From Zea mays (lineage: Eukaryota > Streptophyta > Magnoliopsida > Poales > Poaceae), in contig NC_050097.1 of the NCBI RefSeq assembly GCF_902167145.1, positions 38,920,095-38,984,094 of the forward strand: 64,000 nt of DNA. The letters are read 5' to 3'. Made by a program: the position numbers and the translations under genes. The notes under the pieces are model-generated. The model was not told the DNA's origin. It saw nothing but the letters and a program-made list of their open reading frames with translations, and did no database searches. Positions 21,326 to 33,902 of this stretch are shown one piece after another (position 1 is the first letter of the stretch; each line of letters opens with the position of its first letter).

Positions 21326-23696
21326 GCATCCGGGGGCTCAAGCTGGATTATCGACAGCGGTGCACGAACCACATGACGGGGGAGAAGAAAATGTTCACCT
21401 CCTACATCAAGAACAAGGATTCCCAGGATTCGATCATCTTTGGAGATGAGAACCAAGGCAAGGTCAAAGGTTTAGGAAAAATAGCCATTACATCTGAGCA
21501 TTCTATCTCTAATGTGTTTTTAGTTGAATCGCTCAGGTATAATCTGTTATCTGTGAGTCAATTGTGTAAGATGGGTTATAATTGTCTATTCACAAATGTA
21601 GATGTATATGTTTTTAGAAGAAGTGATGGTTCACTAGCTTTTAAGGGTGTACTAGATGGCAAGCTCTACTTGGTTGATTTTTTGAAAGAAAATGCCGATC
21701 TAGATGCATGCTTAATAGCTAAGACTAATATGGGCTGGCTCTGACATCGCCGTCTAGCACATGTTGGGATGAAGAACCTTCATAAACTTCTAAAGGGAGA
21801 TCATGTGTTAGGACTAACCGATGTCTGTTTTGAGAAAGACAGACCTTGTGCAGCATGTCAGGCAGGGAAACGGGTGGAAAGCACTCATCACAGCAAGAAT
21901 GTGATGACGACATCAAGACCACTGGAGCTTCTCCACATGGACCTCTTTGGACCAGTCGCCTACCTTAGCATCGGGGGAAGTAAGTATGGTCTTGTAATTG
22001 TTGATGACTTTTCCCGCTTCACTTGGGTGTTCTTTTTGCAGGACAAATCAGAAACCCAAGGGACCCTGAAGCGCTTTCTAAGGAGGGCTCAAAATGAATT
22101 TCAGCTAAAGGTGAAGAAGGTAAGGAGCGACAATGGGTCCGAGTTCAAGAATCTGCAAGTTGAAGAGTTTCTTGAGGAGGAAGGCATCAAGCACGAGTTC
22201 TTCGCTCCCTACACACCACAGCAAAACGGTGTGGTAGAGAGAAAGAACAGGACGCTTATCGATATGGCGAGAACGATGCTTGGAGAGTTCAAGACACCTG
22301 AGTGGTTTTGGTCGGAAGCTGTGAACACAGCTTGCCACGCCATAAACCGGCTCTATCTGCATCGCCTCCTCAAGAAGACCTCCTACGAACTCCTTACCGG
22401 GTAGAACTGTAAAAGAGGCCTTGCAAGATTTGGACTGGGTGTTGGCCATGCAGGAAGAGCTCAACAACTTCAAGAGAAATGAAGTCTGGAGCCTGGTGCC
22501 ACGTCCCAAGCAAAACGTTGTGGGAACCAAGTGGGTGTTCCGCAACAAGAAAGATGAGCACGGGGTGGTGACAAGAAACAAGGGTCGACTTGTGGCAAAA
22601 GGTTATGCCCAAGTCGCAGGTTTGGATTTCGAGGAGACTTTTGCTCCTGTGGCTAGGCTAGAGTCTATTCGAATATTATTAGCCTATACCGCTCACCACT
22701 CTTTTAGGCTGTTTCAAATGGACGTGAAGAGCGCCTTCCTCAATGGGCCAATCAAGGAGGAAGTATACGTGGAACAACCCCCTGGTTTTGAGGATGACAG
22801 CAGGGTGATGACTCAAAAGTTCGAGATGTCGATGATGGGCGAGTTGACCTACTTCCTTGGATTCCAAGTGAAGCAACTCAAAGATGGTACCTTCATCTGC
22901 CAAATGAAGTACACTCAAGATCTTCTCAAGAGGTTTGGGATGAAGGATGCCAAGCCCTTGAAGACACCGATGGGAACCGACGGGCATGTCGACCTCAACA
23001 AAGGAGGTAAGTCCGTTGATCAAAAGGCGTACCGGTCCATGATAGGTTCTTTACTATATCTATGTGCTAGTAGATCGGACATTATGCTTAGTGTATGCAT
23101 GTGTGCTAGATATCAATCTGACCCCAAGGAATGCCACCTTGTGGTCGTTAAGCAAATTCTTAGATATTTAGTTGCTACGCCTTGCTTTGGGATCTAGTAT
23201 CCAAAGGGGTCTACCTTTGACATGATTGGATATTCAGACTCCGATTATGTCGGGTGCAAGGTTGATAGGAAGAGTACATCAGGGGCGTGCCAATTTCTAT
23301 GAAGGTCCCTAGTGTCCTAGAGTTCCAAAAAACAGACATCCGTTGCCCTATCCACCGCTGAGGCCGAGTATGTTGCCGCAGGACAATGTTGCGCGCAACT
23401 ACTTTGGATGAGGCAAACCCTCCGGGACTTTGGCTACAATCTGAGCAAAGTCCCACTCCTATGTGACAATGAGAGTGCAATCCGCATGGCGGATAATCCT
23501 GTTGAACACAGCCGCACTAAGCACATAGACATCCGACATCACTTCTTGAGGGACCACCAGCAAAAGGGAGATATCGAGGTGTACCATATTAACACCGAGA
23601 ACCAACTAGCCGATATCTTCACCAAGCCGTTGGATGAGAACCTTTTGCAGGTTGCGTAGTGAGCTAAATGTCTTAGATTCGCATAACTTGGATTGA
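21326..23696 (+). pseudogene. Sirevirus pol, broken and internally deleted (Ji-like)
   Basis: Order of remnants: protease start, GAG-pre-integrase ([13 protein letters not shown]), integrase core (HMDLFG ... SDNGSEF ... NGVVERKNR), reverse transcriptase part ([20 protein letters not shown] ... [10 protein letters not shown]), RNase H (STAEAEYVAAG ... DIFTKPLDE). TGG to TGA at 21742-21744, an in-frame TAG near 23197 and later stops interrupt it. Compared with the nested element, one deletion joins YELLTG to the start of RT near 22404 and another joins GFED to DSRVMTQKF near 22795. The second removes the YVDD catalytic motif. Confidence 0.9.
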
Positions 23697-24450
23697 TCTA
23701 TAGCATACATATGGTCTATGCCTTTGATCATGTTATTTTATGCATTTACATCATTTGTTTATGGTGCTCAAGTTGTACAAGCCTCCCCGGACCTCTCAAA
23801 GTCCGTATGCAAATGTGCACATATTTAGGGGGAGCTGTGCTACAACTTGATCCTTTTGAGACTAATTTGTTTGGTTGAGTACACTTGATGTAGTCTCAAA
23901 GGTATATTAAAAGGGAAAATGGACTTGGACGATGAAAAGACTTCCACTGCACTCCAGTATTAGTGTACTTACTTCCAAGTTCATACTTATGCTCTCATTG
24001 CCTTGTTGCTCTTAATTGACATTTTTGGTGAGACAATGGGGTTAAAGGGCCAAAAATGATCCTGTTTTGGTGCTTAATGCCAAAGGGGGAGAAATTAAGG
24101 CCAAAGCAACTGGATCAGCCAACCACTTGAGAATTTTGAAAATAGTAGAGTTAGAATTTGTAATTTGTCCAAGATACTCTTATTGCAAAATTTGGTCTCT
24201 TATGGGGGAGAATTTTGATTATGGGAAAAGGGGGAGTTTTTAGCATTTGATCAATTTTTCTCTTGGAATATCTCTCGATTTGCCCAAACAAGTATGTTTG
24301 ACTTAGAGATAGGAAAAAGAATTTGATTTGCAAAAACAAACCAAGTGTTTCCAAAGAGTGATCCAAATATGCCGAATCATAAGCAAAGATAATTTGATCT
24401 TCAATTGCATTGATGTTGCACTTCTTTTGGTTGCCTTTTGGATGTGTTGG
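23697..24450 (+). other. 3' untranslated region of Ji-like element, up to nested insertion
   Basis: Contains repeated AAAGGGGGAG-type purine runs (24064, 24225) typical of Sireviruses upstream of the 3' LTR, and no gene. The region continues after the nested element at 33873-33902. Target duplication GTTGG lies at 24446-24450 and 33873-33877. Confidence 0.7.
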
Positions 24451-25767
24451 TGAAAGGGAATTAGGCTTACACCTAGTTCCTATATAATTTTGGTGGTTGA
24501 ATTGCCCAACACAAATCTTTGGACTAACTAGTTTGCTCTAGTGTATAAGTTATACAGGTGCCAAAGGCTCACACTTAGCCAATAAAAAGACCAAATGTTG
24601 GGTTCAACAAAAGAGCAAAGGGATAACTGAAGGCACCTCTGGTCTGGCGCACCGGACTGTCCGGTGTGCCACCGGACAGTGTCTGGTGCACCACCGGACA
24701 ATGTCCGGTGCACCAGAGGACTCCAACTCCAACTCGTCACCTTCGGGAAAATCCAGAGTCGGCGCGCTATAATTCACCGGACTGTCCGGTGTACACCGGA
24801 CAGTGTCCGGTGCTCCAACGGGACGCGGCTCTGGAACTCGCCAGCTTCGGGTTTTCACGAAGGCTGCTCTGCTATAATTCACCGGACATGTCCGGTGTGC
24901 ACCGGACTGTCCGGTGCGTCCTCGGACCAACGGCTACTTCGCGCCAACGGCTACCTGCAACGCATTAAATGCGCGCGCAGCGCGCGCAGAAGGCAGGCGC
25001 ACCCATACCAGTGCACCGGACACTGAACAGTTCATGTCCGGTGCGCCACCGGACATCGAGGCGGGCCCAGAAGTCAGAACTCCAACGGCACTGGTGACGT
25101 GGCTGGGGCACCGGACATGTCCGGTGTGCACCGGACTATCCGGTGCGCCATCGAACAGACAGCCTCCACCAACGGTCAAGTTTGGTGGTTGGGGCTATAA
25201 ATACCCCAACCACCCCCACATTCATGGCATCCAAGTTTTCCATCTTCCAACCACTATACAAGAGCTAGCATTCATTGCAAAGCACACCAAAAGAGATCAA
25301 ATCCTCTCCCAACTCCACACAAAGCATTAGTGATTAGAGAGAGTGATTTGTAGTGTTCATTTGAGCTCTTGCGCTTGGATCGCTTATTTTCTTTCGCATT
25401 CTTTCTTGTGATCAAACACTCACTTGTAATTGAGGCAAGAGGCACCAATCGTGTGGTGGCCCTTGCGGGAAGTTTGATTCCCAAGTGATTTGAGAAGAGA
25501 AGCTCACTCGGTCCAAGGGACCGTTTGAGAGAGGGAAGGGTTGAAAGAGACCCAGCCTTTGTGGCCTCCTCAACGGGGAGTAGGTTTGAGAGAACCGAAC
25601 CTCGGTAAAACAAATCCGCGTGTCTCACTTCATTATTCGCTTGCGATTTGTTTTGCGCCCTCTCTCGCGGACTCGATTATATTTCTAACGCTAACCCGGC
25701 TTGTAGTTGTGATTATTTTTGAGAATTTCAGTTTCGTCCTATTCACCCCCCCTCTAGGCGACTTTCA
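24451..25767 (+). repeat. 5' LTR of Opie-like element (1317 bp)
   Basis: Starts TGAAAGGGAATTAGG and ends CTAGGCGACTTTCA. Carries at least eight CACCGGAC.GTCCGGTG-type palindromes (24650-25145) and GGCTATAAATACC (25192) as the probable TATA box. Confidence 0.9.
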
Positions 25768-25769
25768 AT

Positions 25770-25785
25770 TGGTATCAAAGCCCGG
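25770..25785 (+). promoter_or_regulatory. Primer-binding site, Opie-like element
   Basis: TGGTATCAAAGCCCGG follows the LTR after two bases and is complementary to the initiator methionine tRNA 3' end with minor mismatch. Confidence 0.85.
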
Positions 25786-25815
25786 TGCTTCATTAGAGCC
25801 TAACCGCTCGAAGTG

Positions 25816-28515
25816 ATGTCGGGAGATCACGCCAAGAAGGAGATGGAGACCGGCGAAAAGCCCACTACAAGCCACGGGAGCACTTCATCGGAAGAGTCCC
25901 GCACCAAGAGGAAGGAGAAGAAGAAGAGCTCCTCCAACAAAGGGAAGGAGAAGAAATCTTCTTCTCACCACAAAGAGAAGAAGGAGAGATCTTCCTCTCA
26001 CAAGCCACATCGGAGTGGGGACAAGCACAAGAGGATGAGGAAAGTGGTCTACTAAGAGACCGACACTTCATCAACATCGACCTCCGGCTCCGATGCGCCC
26101 TCCGTAACTTCTAAACGCCAAGAGCGTAAGAAGTTTAGTAAGATCCCCTTACACTATCCTCGTACATCTAGACATACTCCATTACTTTCCGTTCCATTAG
26201 GCAAACCGCCAACCTTTGACGGTGAAGATTATGCTAGGTGGAGTGATTTAATGAAATTTCATCTAACCTCACTCCACAAAAGTATATGGAATGTTGTTGA
26301 GTTTGGAGCATAGGTACCATCCGTAGGGGATGAGGATTATGATGAGGACGAGGTGGCCCAAATCGAGCACTTCAACTCCCAAGCCACAACCATACTCTTG
26401 GCCTCTCTAAATAGAGAGGAATACAACAAGGTGCAAGGGTTGAAGAATGCAAAGGAAATTTGGGACCTCCTCAAGACCGCACACGAGGGTGATGAACTAA
26501 CAAAGATCACCAAGCGGGAAACGATCGAGGGGGAGCTCGGTCGCTTTCGACTTCGCCAAGGGGAAGAGCCACAAGACATGTACAACCGGCTCAAGACTTT
26601 GGTGAACCAAGTGCGCAACCTCGGGAGCAAGAAGTGGGATGACCACGAGGTGGTTAAGGTTATTCTTAGATCACTCATTTTCCTTAACCCCACTCAAGTT
26701 CAATTAATTCGTGGTAATCCTAGATATACTCAAATGACCCCCGAGGAAGTTATCGGGAATTTTGTAAGCTTTGAATGTATGATCAAGGGCTCCAAGAAGA
26801 TCAACGAGCTTGATGAACCCTCCACGTCCGAAGCACAACCGGTGGCATTTAAGGCGACGGAGGAGAAGAAGGAGGAGTCTACACCAAGTAGACAACCAAT
26901 TGATGCCTCCAAGCTCGACAATGAGGAAATGGCTTTAATCATCAAAAGCTTTCGCCAAATCCTCAAGCAACGAAAGGGGAAGGATTACAAATCCCGTTCC
27001 AAGAAGGTTTGCTACAAGTGTGGTAAGCCCGGTCACTTTATCGCTAAATGTCCATTATCAAGTGACAGTGACAGGGATAACGACAAGAAGGGAAAGAGGA
27101 AAGAAAAGAAGAGGTACCACAAGAAGAGGGGCGGCGATGCCCACGTGTGCCGCGAGTGGGACTCCGACGAGAGCTCCACCGACTCCTCCTCCGACGAGGA
27201 CGCCGCCAACATCGCCGTCACCAAGGGACTCCTCTTCCCAAACGTCGGCCACAAGTGCCTCATGGCAAAGGACGGCAAAAGGAAGAAGGTAAAATCAAGA
27301 TCTGCCACTAAATATGAAACCTCTAGTGATGAGGATGATGCTAGCAATGAGGAGGATAACTTGCGCGTTCTTTTTGCCAACCTTAACATGGAACAAAAGG
27401 AAAAACTAAATGAGCTAATTAGTGCCATCCATGAAAAGGATGACCTCTTGGACTCCCAAGAGGACTTCCTAATCAAGGAAAATAAAAAGCATGTTAAGGT
27501 TAAAAATGCTTATGCTCTAGAGGTAGAAAAATGTGAGAAATTATCTAGTGAGCTAAGTACTTGCCATGATACTATTACCAACCTTAGAAATGAAAATGCT
27601 AGTTTAAATGCTAAGGTTGACTCACATGTTTGTAATGTTTCAATTCCCAATCTTAGAAATGATAATGATGATTTGCTTGCTAAGATTGAAGAATTAAACA
27701 TTTCTCTTGCTAGCCTTAGAGTAGAAAATGAAAATTTAATTGCTAAGGCTAAAGAACTAGATGTTTGCAATGTTACAATTTCCGATCTTAGAGATAATAA
27801 TGATATCTTGCGTGCTAAGATCGTTGAACTTAATTCATGCAAACCCTCTACATCTAGTGTTGAGCATGTTTCCATTTGTACTAGATGTAGAGATGTTGAT
27901 ATTAATGCTATTCATGATCACATGACTTTGATTAAACAACAAAATGATCATATAGCAATATTAGATGCAAAAATTGCCGAGCATAACTTAGAAAATGAAA
28001 AGTTTAAATTTGCTAGAAGTATGCTCTATAATGGGAGACACCCTGGCATTAAGGATGGCATTGGCTACCAAAGGGGAGACAATGTCAAACTTAGTGCCCC
28101 TCCTAAAAGATTGTCAAATTTTGTTAAGGGCAAGGCTCCCATGCCTCAGAATAACGAGGGTTACATTTTATACCCTGCCGGTTATCCTGAGAGCAAAATT
28201 AGGAAAATTCACTCTAGGAAGTCTCACTCTGGCCCTAACCATGCTTTTATGTATAAGGGTGAGACATCTAGCTCTAGGCAACCAACCCGTGCTAAGTTGC
28301 CTAAGAAGAAAACTCCTAGTGCATCAAATGAGCATGACATTTCTTTTAAAACTCTTGATGCATCATATGTTTTAACTAACAAATCCGGCAAGGTAGTTGC
28401 CAAGTTTGTTGGGGGCAAACACAAGGGCTCCAAGACTTGTGTTTGGGTACCCAAAGTTCTTGTTTCTAATGCCAAAGGACCCAAAACCGTTTGGGTACCT
28501 AAAGTCAAGAACTAA
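25816..28515 (+). pseudogene. Sirevirus gag with two in-frame stops (Opie-like)
   Basis: ATG at 25816 (MSGDHAKKEMETGEKP), Lys/Ser-rich basic head, gag core (PTFDGEDYARWSDLM ... YNKVQGLKNAKEIWDLL), zinc knuckle CYKCGKPGHFIAKC (27010-27051), long coiled coil (27390-28010), C-terminal basic WVPKVKN, TAA at 28513. TAA at 26053-26055 and TAG at 26311-26313 are in frame; the frame is otherwise open through the whole 900 codons. From 26353 a 720-residue frame remains. Gag normally forms the particle. With these stops the copy probably needs gag from relatives. Confidence 0.9.
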
Positions 28516-28528
28516 AATTGTTTTGTAG

Positions 28529-31500
28529 GTTTATGCATCCGGGGGCTCAAGTTGGATACTCGACAGCGGGTGCACAAACCATATGACAGGGGAGAAAAAG
28601 ATGTTCTCCTCATATGAGAAAAACCAAGATCCCCAACGGGCTATCACATTCGGGGATGGAAATCAAGGTTTGGTCAAAGGATTGGGTAAAATTGCTATAT
28701 CACCTGACCATACTATTTCCAATGTTTTTCTTGTAGATTCCTTAGATTACAATTTGCTTTCCTTATCCCAATTATGTCAAATGGGCTACAACTGTCTATT
28801 TACTGATGTAAGTGTTACTGTCTTTAGAAGAAGTGATGATTCAATAGCATTCAAGGGAGTGTTAGAGGGTCAGCTATACTTGGTAGATTTTGATAGAGCT
28901 GAACTCGACACGTGCTTGGTTGCTAAGACTAACTTGGGTTGGCTCTGGCACCGCCGACTAACCCATGTTGGAATGAAGAATCTTCATAAGCTTCTAAAGG
29001 GAGAGCACATTTTAGGACTAACAAATGTTCATTTTGAGAAAGACAGGATTTGTAGCGCATGCCAAGCAGGAAAGCAAGTTGGGTCCCAACATCCACACAA
29101 GAACATCATGACTAGTGACAGGCCACTGGAGCTCCTACACATGGACCTATTCGGCCCGATCGCTTACATAAGCATCGGCGGGAGTAAGTACTGTCTAGTT
29201 ATTGTGGATGATTATTCTCGCTTCACTTGGGTATTCTTTTTACAGGAAAAATCTCAAACCCAAGAGACCTTAAAGGGATTCTTGAGACGGGCTCAAAATG
29301 AGTTCGGCTTAAGGATCAAGAAAATAAGAAGCGACAACGGGACGGAGTTCAAGAACTCTCAAATTGAAGGCTTCCTTGAGGAGGAGGGCATCAAGCATGA
29401 GTTCTCTTCTCCCTACACTCCACAACAAAATGGTGTAGTGGAGAGAAAAAATCGAACTCTATTGGACATGGCAAGAACCATGCTTGATGAATACAAGACA
29501 CCGGATCGGTTTTGGGCTGAGGCGGTCAACACCGCCTGCTACGCCATCAACCGGTTATATCTACACCGAATCCTCAAGAAGACATCCTATGAACTCCTAA
29601 CCGGTAAAAAGCCCAATATTTCATATTTTAGAGTTTTTGGTAGCAAATGCTTTATTCTTGTTAAGAGAGGTAGAAAATCTAAATTTGCTCCTAAAACTGT
29701 AGAAGGCTTTTTACTAGGATATGATTCAAACACAAGGGCATATAGAGTCTTTAACAAGTCCTCAGGACTAGTTGAAGTTTCTTGTGACGTTGTGTTTGAT
29801 GAAACTAACGGCTCTCAAGTAGAGCAAGTTGATCTTGATGAGATAGGTGAAGAACAGGCTCCATGCATCGCGCTAAGGAACATGTCCATTGGGGATGTGT
29901 GTCCTAAGGAATCCGAAGAGCCTCCACATGCACAAGATCAACCATCCTCGTCCACAAAAGCATCTCCGCCAACCCAAAATGAGGACGAGGCTCAAGTTGA
30001 TGAAGGAGAAGATCAAAGAGATGAGCCCCCTCAAGATGACGTCAATGATCAAGGGGGAGATGCAAATGATGAAGACAAGGAGGATGAACAACCAAAGCCG
30101 CCACACCCAAGAGTCCACCAAGCAATACAACGAGATCACCCCGTCGACACCATCCTCGGTGACATTCATAAGGGGGTAACTACTAGATCTCGTGTTGCAC
30201 ATTTTTGTGAGCATTACTCGTTTGTTTCCTCTATTGAGCCACACAGGGTAGAGGAAGCGCTACAAGATTCGGATTGGGTGGTGGCGATGCAAGAGGAGCT
30301 CAACAACTTCACTAGAAATGAGGTATGGCATTTAGTTCCACGTCCTAACCAAAATGTTGTAGGAACCAAGTGGGTCTTCCGCAACAAGCAAGACGAGCAT
30401 GGTGTGGTGACAAGGAACAAAGCTCGACTCGTGGCCAAGGGGTATTCACAAGTCGAAGGTTTGGATTTTGGTGAAACCTATGCACCCGTAGCTAGGCTTG
30501 AATCAATTCGCATATTATTAGCCTATGCTACTTACCATGGCTTCAAGCTTTATCAAATGGACGTGAAGAGTGCTTTCCTCAATGGACCAATCAAGGAAGA
30601 GGTCTATGTTGAGCAACCTCCCGGCTTTGAAGATAGTGAGTACCCTAACCATGTCTATAAGCTCTCTAAGGCGCTTTATGGGCTCAAGCAAGCCCCAAGA
30701 GCATGGTATGAATGCCTTAGAGATTTCCTTATTGCTAATAGCTTCAAAGTCGGCAAGGCCGATCCTACTTTGTTCACTAAAACTCTTGACAATGATCTGT
30801 TCGTATGCCAAATTTATGTTGATGATATTATATTTGGGTCTACTAACGAATCTACATGTGAAGAATTTAGTAGGATCATGACACAGAAATTCGAGATGTC
30901 TATGATGGGGGAGTTGAAGTATTTTCTAGGATTTCAAGTCAAGCAACTCCAAGAGGGCACCTTCATTAGCCAAACGAAGTATACTCAAGACATCCTAAGC
31001 AAGTTTGGAATGAAGGATGCCAAGCCCATCAAGACTCCCATGGGAACAAATGGGCATCTCGACCTCGACACGGGAGGTAAGTCCGTGGATCAAAAGGTAT
31101 ACCGGTCGATGATAGGTTCTTTACTCTATTTATGTGCATCTCGACCGGGTATTATGCTTCCCGTATGCATGTGTGCAAGATTCCAAGCCGACCCTAAGGA
31201 ATCCCACCTTACGGCCATAAAACGAATCTTGAGATATTTGGCTTATACTCCTAAGTTTGGGCTTTGGTACCCTCGGGGATCCACTTTTGATTTAATTGGT
31301 TATTCGGATGCCGATTGGGCGGGGTGTAAGATTAATAGAAAGAGCACATCGGGGACTTGCCAGTTCTTGGGAAGATCCTTGGTGTCTTGGGCTTCAAAGA
31401 AGCAAAATTCGGTCGCTCTTTCAACCGCCGAAGCCGAGTACATTGCCGCAGGTCATTGTTGCGCGCAATTGCTTTGGATGAGGCAAACCCTGCGGGACTA

Positions 31501-31771
31501 CGGTTACAAATTAACCAAAGTCCCTTTGTTATGTGATAATGAGAGTGCAATCAAAATGGCCGACAATCCCGTCGAGCATAGCCGCACTAAGCACATAGCC
31601 ATTCGGTATCATTTTCTTCGGGATCACCAACAAAAGGGGGATATCGAGATTTCATACATTAATACTAAAGACCAATTAGCCGATATCTTTACCAAGCCTC
31701 TTGATGAACAAACTTTTACCAAACTTAGGCATGAGCTCAATATTCTTGATTCTAGGAACTTCTTTTGTTAA
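28529..31771 (+). CDS. Sirevirus pol polyprotein, open (Opie-like)
   Basis: Frame open for 1080 residues after a TAG at 28526. Domains in order: aspartic protease with DSG (28562-28570, in [15 protein letters not shown]), GAG-pre-integrase His/Cys region ([18 protein letters not shown] ... CSACQAG), integrase with D in HMDLFG, D in SDNGTEF and E in NGVVERKNR, reverse transcriptase ([14 protein letters not shown] ... [10 protein letters not shown] ... YVDD at 30815-30826), RNase H (YSDADWAG ... [11 protein letters not shown] ... [10 protein letters not shown]), TAA at 31769-31771. Domain order PR-IN-RT-RH is that of Copia. It lies in a different frame from gag, and the start codon or expression mechanism is not evident. 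All catalytic residues I looked for are present. Confidence 0.92.
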   Translation, partial: VYASGGSSWILDSGCTNHMTGEKKMFSSYEKNQDPQRAITFGDGNQGLVKGLGKIAISPDHTISNVFLVDSLDYNLLSLSQLCQMGYNCLFTDVSVTVFRRSDDSIAFKGVLEGQLYLVDFDRAELDTCLVAKTNLGWLWHRRLTHVGMKNLHKLLKGEHILGLTNVHFEKDRICSACQAGKQVGSQHPHKNIMTSDRPLELLHMDLFGPIAYISIGGSKYCLVIVDDYSRFTWVFFLQEKSQTQETLKGFLRRAQNEFGLRIKKIRSDNGTEFKNSQIEGFLEEEGIKHEFSSPYTPQQNGVVERKNRTLLDMARTMLDEYKTPDRFWAEAVNTACYAINRLYLHRILKKTSYELLTGKKPNISYFRVFGSKCFILVKRGRKSKFAPKTVEGFLLGYDSNTRAYRVFNKSSGLVEVSCDVVFDETNGSQVEQVDLDEIGEEQAPCIALRNMSIGDVCPKESEEPPHAQDQPSSSTKASPPTQNEDEAQVDEGEDQRDEPPQDDVNDQGGDANDEDKEDEQPKPPHPRVHQAIQRDHPVDTILGDIHKGVTTRSRVAHFCEHYSFVSSIEPHRVEEALQDSDWVVAMQEELNNFTRNEVWHLVPRPNQNVVGTKWVFRNKQDEHGVVTRNKARLVAKGYSQVEGLDFGETYAPVARLESIRILLAYATYHGFKLYQMDVKSAFLNGPIKEEVYVEQPPGFEDSEYPNHVYKLSKALYGLKQAPRAWYECLRDFLIANSFKVGKADPTLFTKTLDNDLFVCQIYVDDIIFGSTNESTCEEFSRIMTQKFEMSMMGELKYFLGFQVKQLQEGTFISQTKYTQDILSKFGMKDAKPIKTPMGTNGHLDLDTGGKSVDQKVYRSMIGSLLYLCASRPGIMLPVCMCARFQADPKESHLTAIKRILRYLAYTPKFGLWYPRGSTFDLIGYSDADWAGCKINRKSTSGTCQFLGRSLVSWASKKQNSVALSTAEAEYIAAGHCCAQLLWMRQTLRDYGYKLTKVPLLCDNESAIKMADNPVEHSRTKHIAIRYHFLRDHQQKGDIEISYINTKDQLADIFTKPLDEQTFTKLRHELNILDSRNFFC

Positions 31772-32575
31772 TTTGCACACATAGCTCATAAGTATACCTT
31801 TGATCATGTCTCTTTTATATATATGCTATGACTAATGTGTTTTTCAAGTCTATTTCAAACCAAGTCATAGGTGTATTGAAAGGGAATTGGAATCTTCGGC
31901 GAAGACAAAGGCTTCCACTCCGCAACTCATCCTTCGCCGTCACTCCGAGCCGCTCTCTATCCTTGGGGAGAGAGCAAGGCAAAAGGCCTCCTACTTTGGT
32001 ATAATCTTCACTCTTTTAGTTATGACCAAAGGAGGAGGAAGTAATTCCAAGGGCTCTAATGATTCCGTTTTTGGCGATTCATGCCAAAGGGGGAGAAAAG
32101 TAAGAGCCCAAAGCAAAAGGACCGCACCACCACCCATTTCAAAAACTTCGTGTTTCCAAGAATACTATCAATTGGTATCCTATTGTGTTCAAAAGGGGGA
32201 GAAAGTAGTATTTCAAAAAGGATATATCAAAACCCTCGTGAACACTAAGAGGAGGATCTCATTTAAGGGGAGTTTTGTTTAGTCAAAGGAAAAGCATTTG
32301 AAACAGGGGGAGAAAATTTCAAAACTTGAGAATGCTTTGCAAACTCTTATTCATTTACCTTTGACTATTTGCAAAAGAACTTTGAAAAGATTTACAAAAG
32401 ATTTTGCAAAAACAAAACATGTGGTGCAAGCGTGGTCCAAAATGTTAAAAATAAAAAAAAACAATCTATGCATATCTGGTAAGTATTTATATTGGCTATA
32501 TTCTAAGCAACCTTTGCACTTACATTTACGCAAACTAGTTCAATTATTGGCATCAATCACCAAAAAGGGGGAGAT
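31772..32575 (+). other. 3' untranslated region of Opie-like element
   Basis: Noncoding between pol and the 3' LTR, with several AAAGGGGGAGAAA purine runs (32085, 32195, 32300) before the real tract at 32561-32575. Multiple tract-like runs are usual in maize Sireviruses. Confidence 0.75.
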
Positions 32576-33872
32576 TGAAAGGGAATTAGGCTTACACCTA
32601 GTTCCTATATAATTTTGGTGGTTGAATTGCCCAACACAAATCTTTGGACTAACTAGTTTGCTCTAGTGTATAAGTTATACAGGTGCCAAAGGCTCACACT
32701 TAGCCAATAAAAAGACCAAGTGTTGGGTTCAACAAAAGAGCAAAGGGATAACCGAAGGCACCTCTGGTCTGGCGCACCGGACTGTCCGGTGTGCCACCGG
32801 ACAGTGTCTGGTGCACCACCGGACAGTGTCCGGTGCACCAGAGGACTCCAACTCCAACTCGTCACCTTCGGGAAAATCCAGAGTCGGCGCGCTATAATTC
32901 ACCGGACTGTCCGGTGTACACCGGACAGTGTCCGGTGCTCCAACGGGACGCGGCTCTGGAACTCGCCAGCTTCGGGTTTACGAAGGCTGCTCCGCTATAA
33001 TTCACCGGACATGTCCGGTGTGCACCGGACTGTCCGGTGCGTCCTCAGACCAACGGCTACTTCGCGCCAACGGCTACCTGCAACGCATTAAATGCGCGCG
33101 CAGCGCGCGCAGAAGGCAGGCGCACCCATACCAGCGCACCAGACATCGAGGCGGGCCCAGAAGTCAGAACTCCAACGGTCAGATTCCAACGGCACTGGTG
33201 ACATGGCTGGGGCACCGGACATGTCCGATGTGCACCGGACTGTCCGGTGCGCCATCGAACAGACAACCTCCACCAACGGTCAAGTTTGGTGGTTGGGGCT
33301 ATAAATACCCCAACCACCCCCACATTCATGGCATCCAAGTTTTCCAGCTTCCAACCACTATACAAGAGCTAGCATTCATTGCAAAGCACACCAAAAGAGA
33401 TCAAATCCTCTCCCAACTCCACACAAAGCATTAGTGATTAGAGAGAGTGATTTGTAGTGTTCATTTGAGCTCTTGCGCTTGGATCGCTTCTTTTCTTTCG
33501 CATTCTTTCTTGTGATCAAACACTCACTTGTAATTGAGGCAAGAGGCACCAATCGTGTGGTGGCCCTTGCGGGAAGTTTGATTCCCAAGTGATTTGAGAA
33601 GAGAAGCTCACTCGGTCCAAGGGACCGTTTGAGAGAGGGAAGGGTTGAAAGAGACCCGGCCTTTGTGGCCTCCTCAACGGGGAGTAGGTTTGAGAGAACC
33701 GAACCTCGGTAAAACAAATCCGCGTGTCTCACTTCATTATTCGCTTGCGATTTGTTTTGCGCCCTCTCTCGCGGACTCGATTATATTTCTAACGCTAACC
33801 CGGCTTGTAGTTGTGATTATTTTTGAGAATTTCAGTTTCGTCCTATTCACCCCCCCCTCTAGGCGACTTTCA
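32576..33872 (+). repeat. 3' LTR of Opie-like element (1297 bp)
   Basis: Very similar to the 5' LTR. Differences are a few substitutions and small indels near 33140-33200, where one palindromic block is missing. This implies a fairly recent insertion. Confidence 0.9.
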
Positions 33873-33902
33873 GTTGGCATAAATCACCATAAAGGGGGAG
33901 AT

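Larger units (their letters stand above)
24451..33872 (+). mobile_element. Opie-like Sirevirus (Copia), nearly intact
   Basis: 9.4 kb, LTRs 24451-25767 and 32576-33872, 5-bp duplication GTTGG, primer-binding site 25770, polypurine tract AAAAAGGGGGAGAT before 32576. gag has two in-frame stops, and pol is open from protease to RNase H. LTR start TGAAAGGGAATTAGGCTT and the gag/pol sequence type point to Opie, assigned from recognition only. Being nested in the Ji-like copy, it inserted later. Confidence 0.88.
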
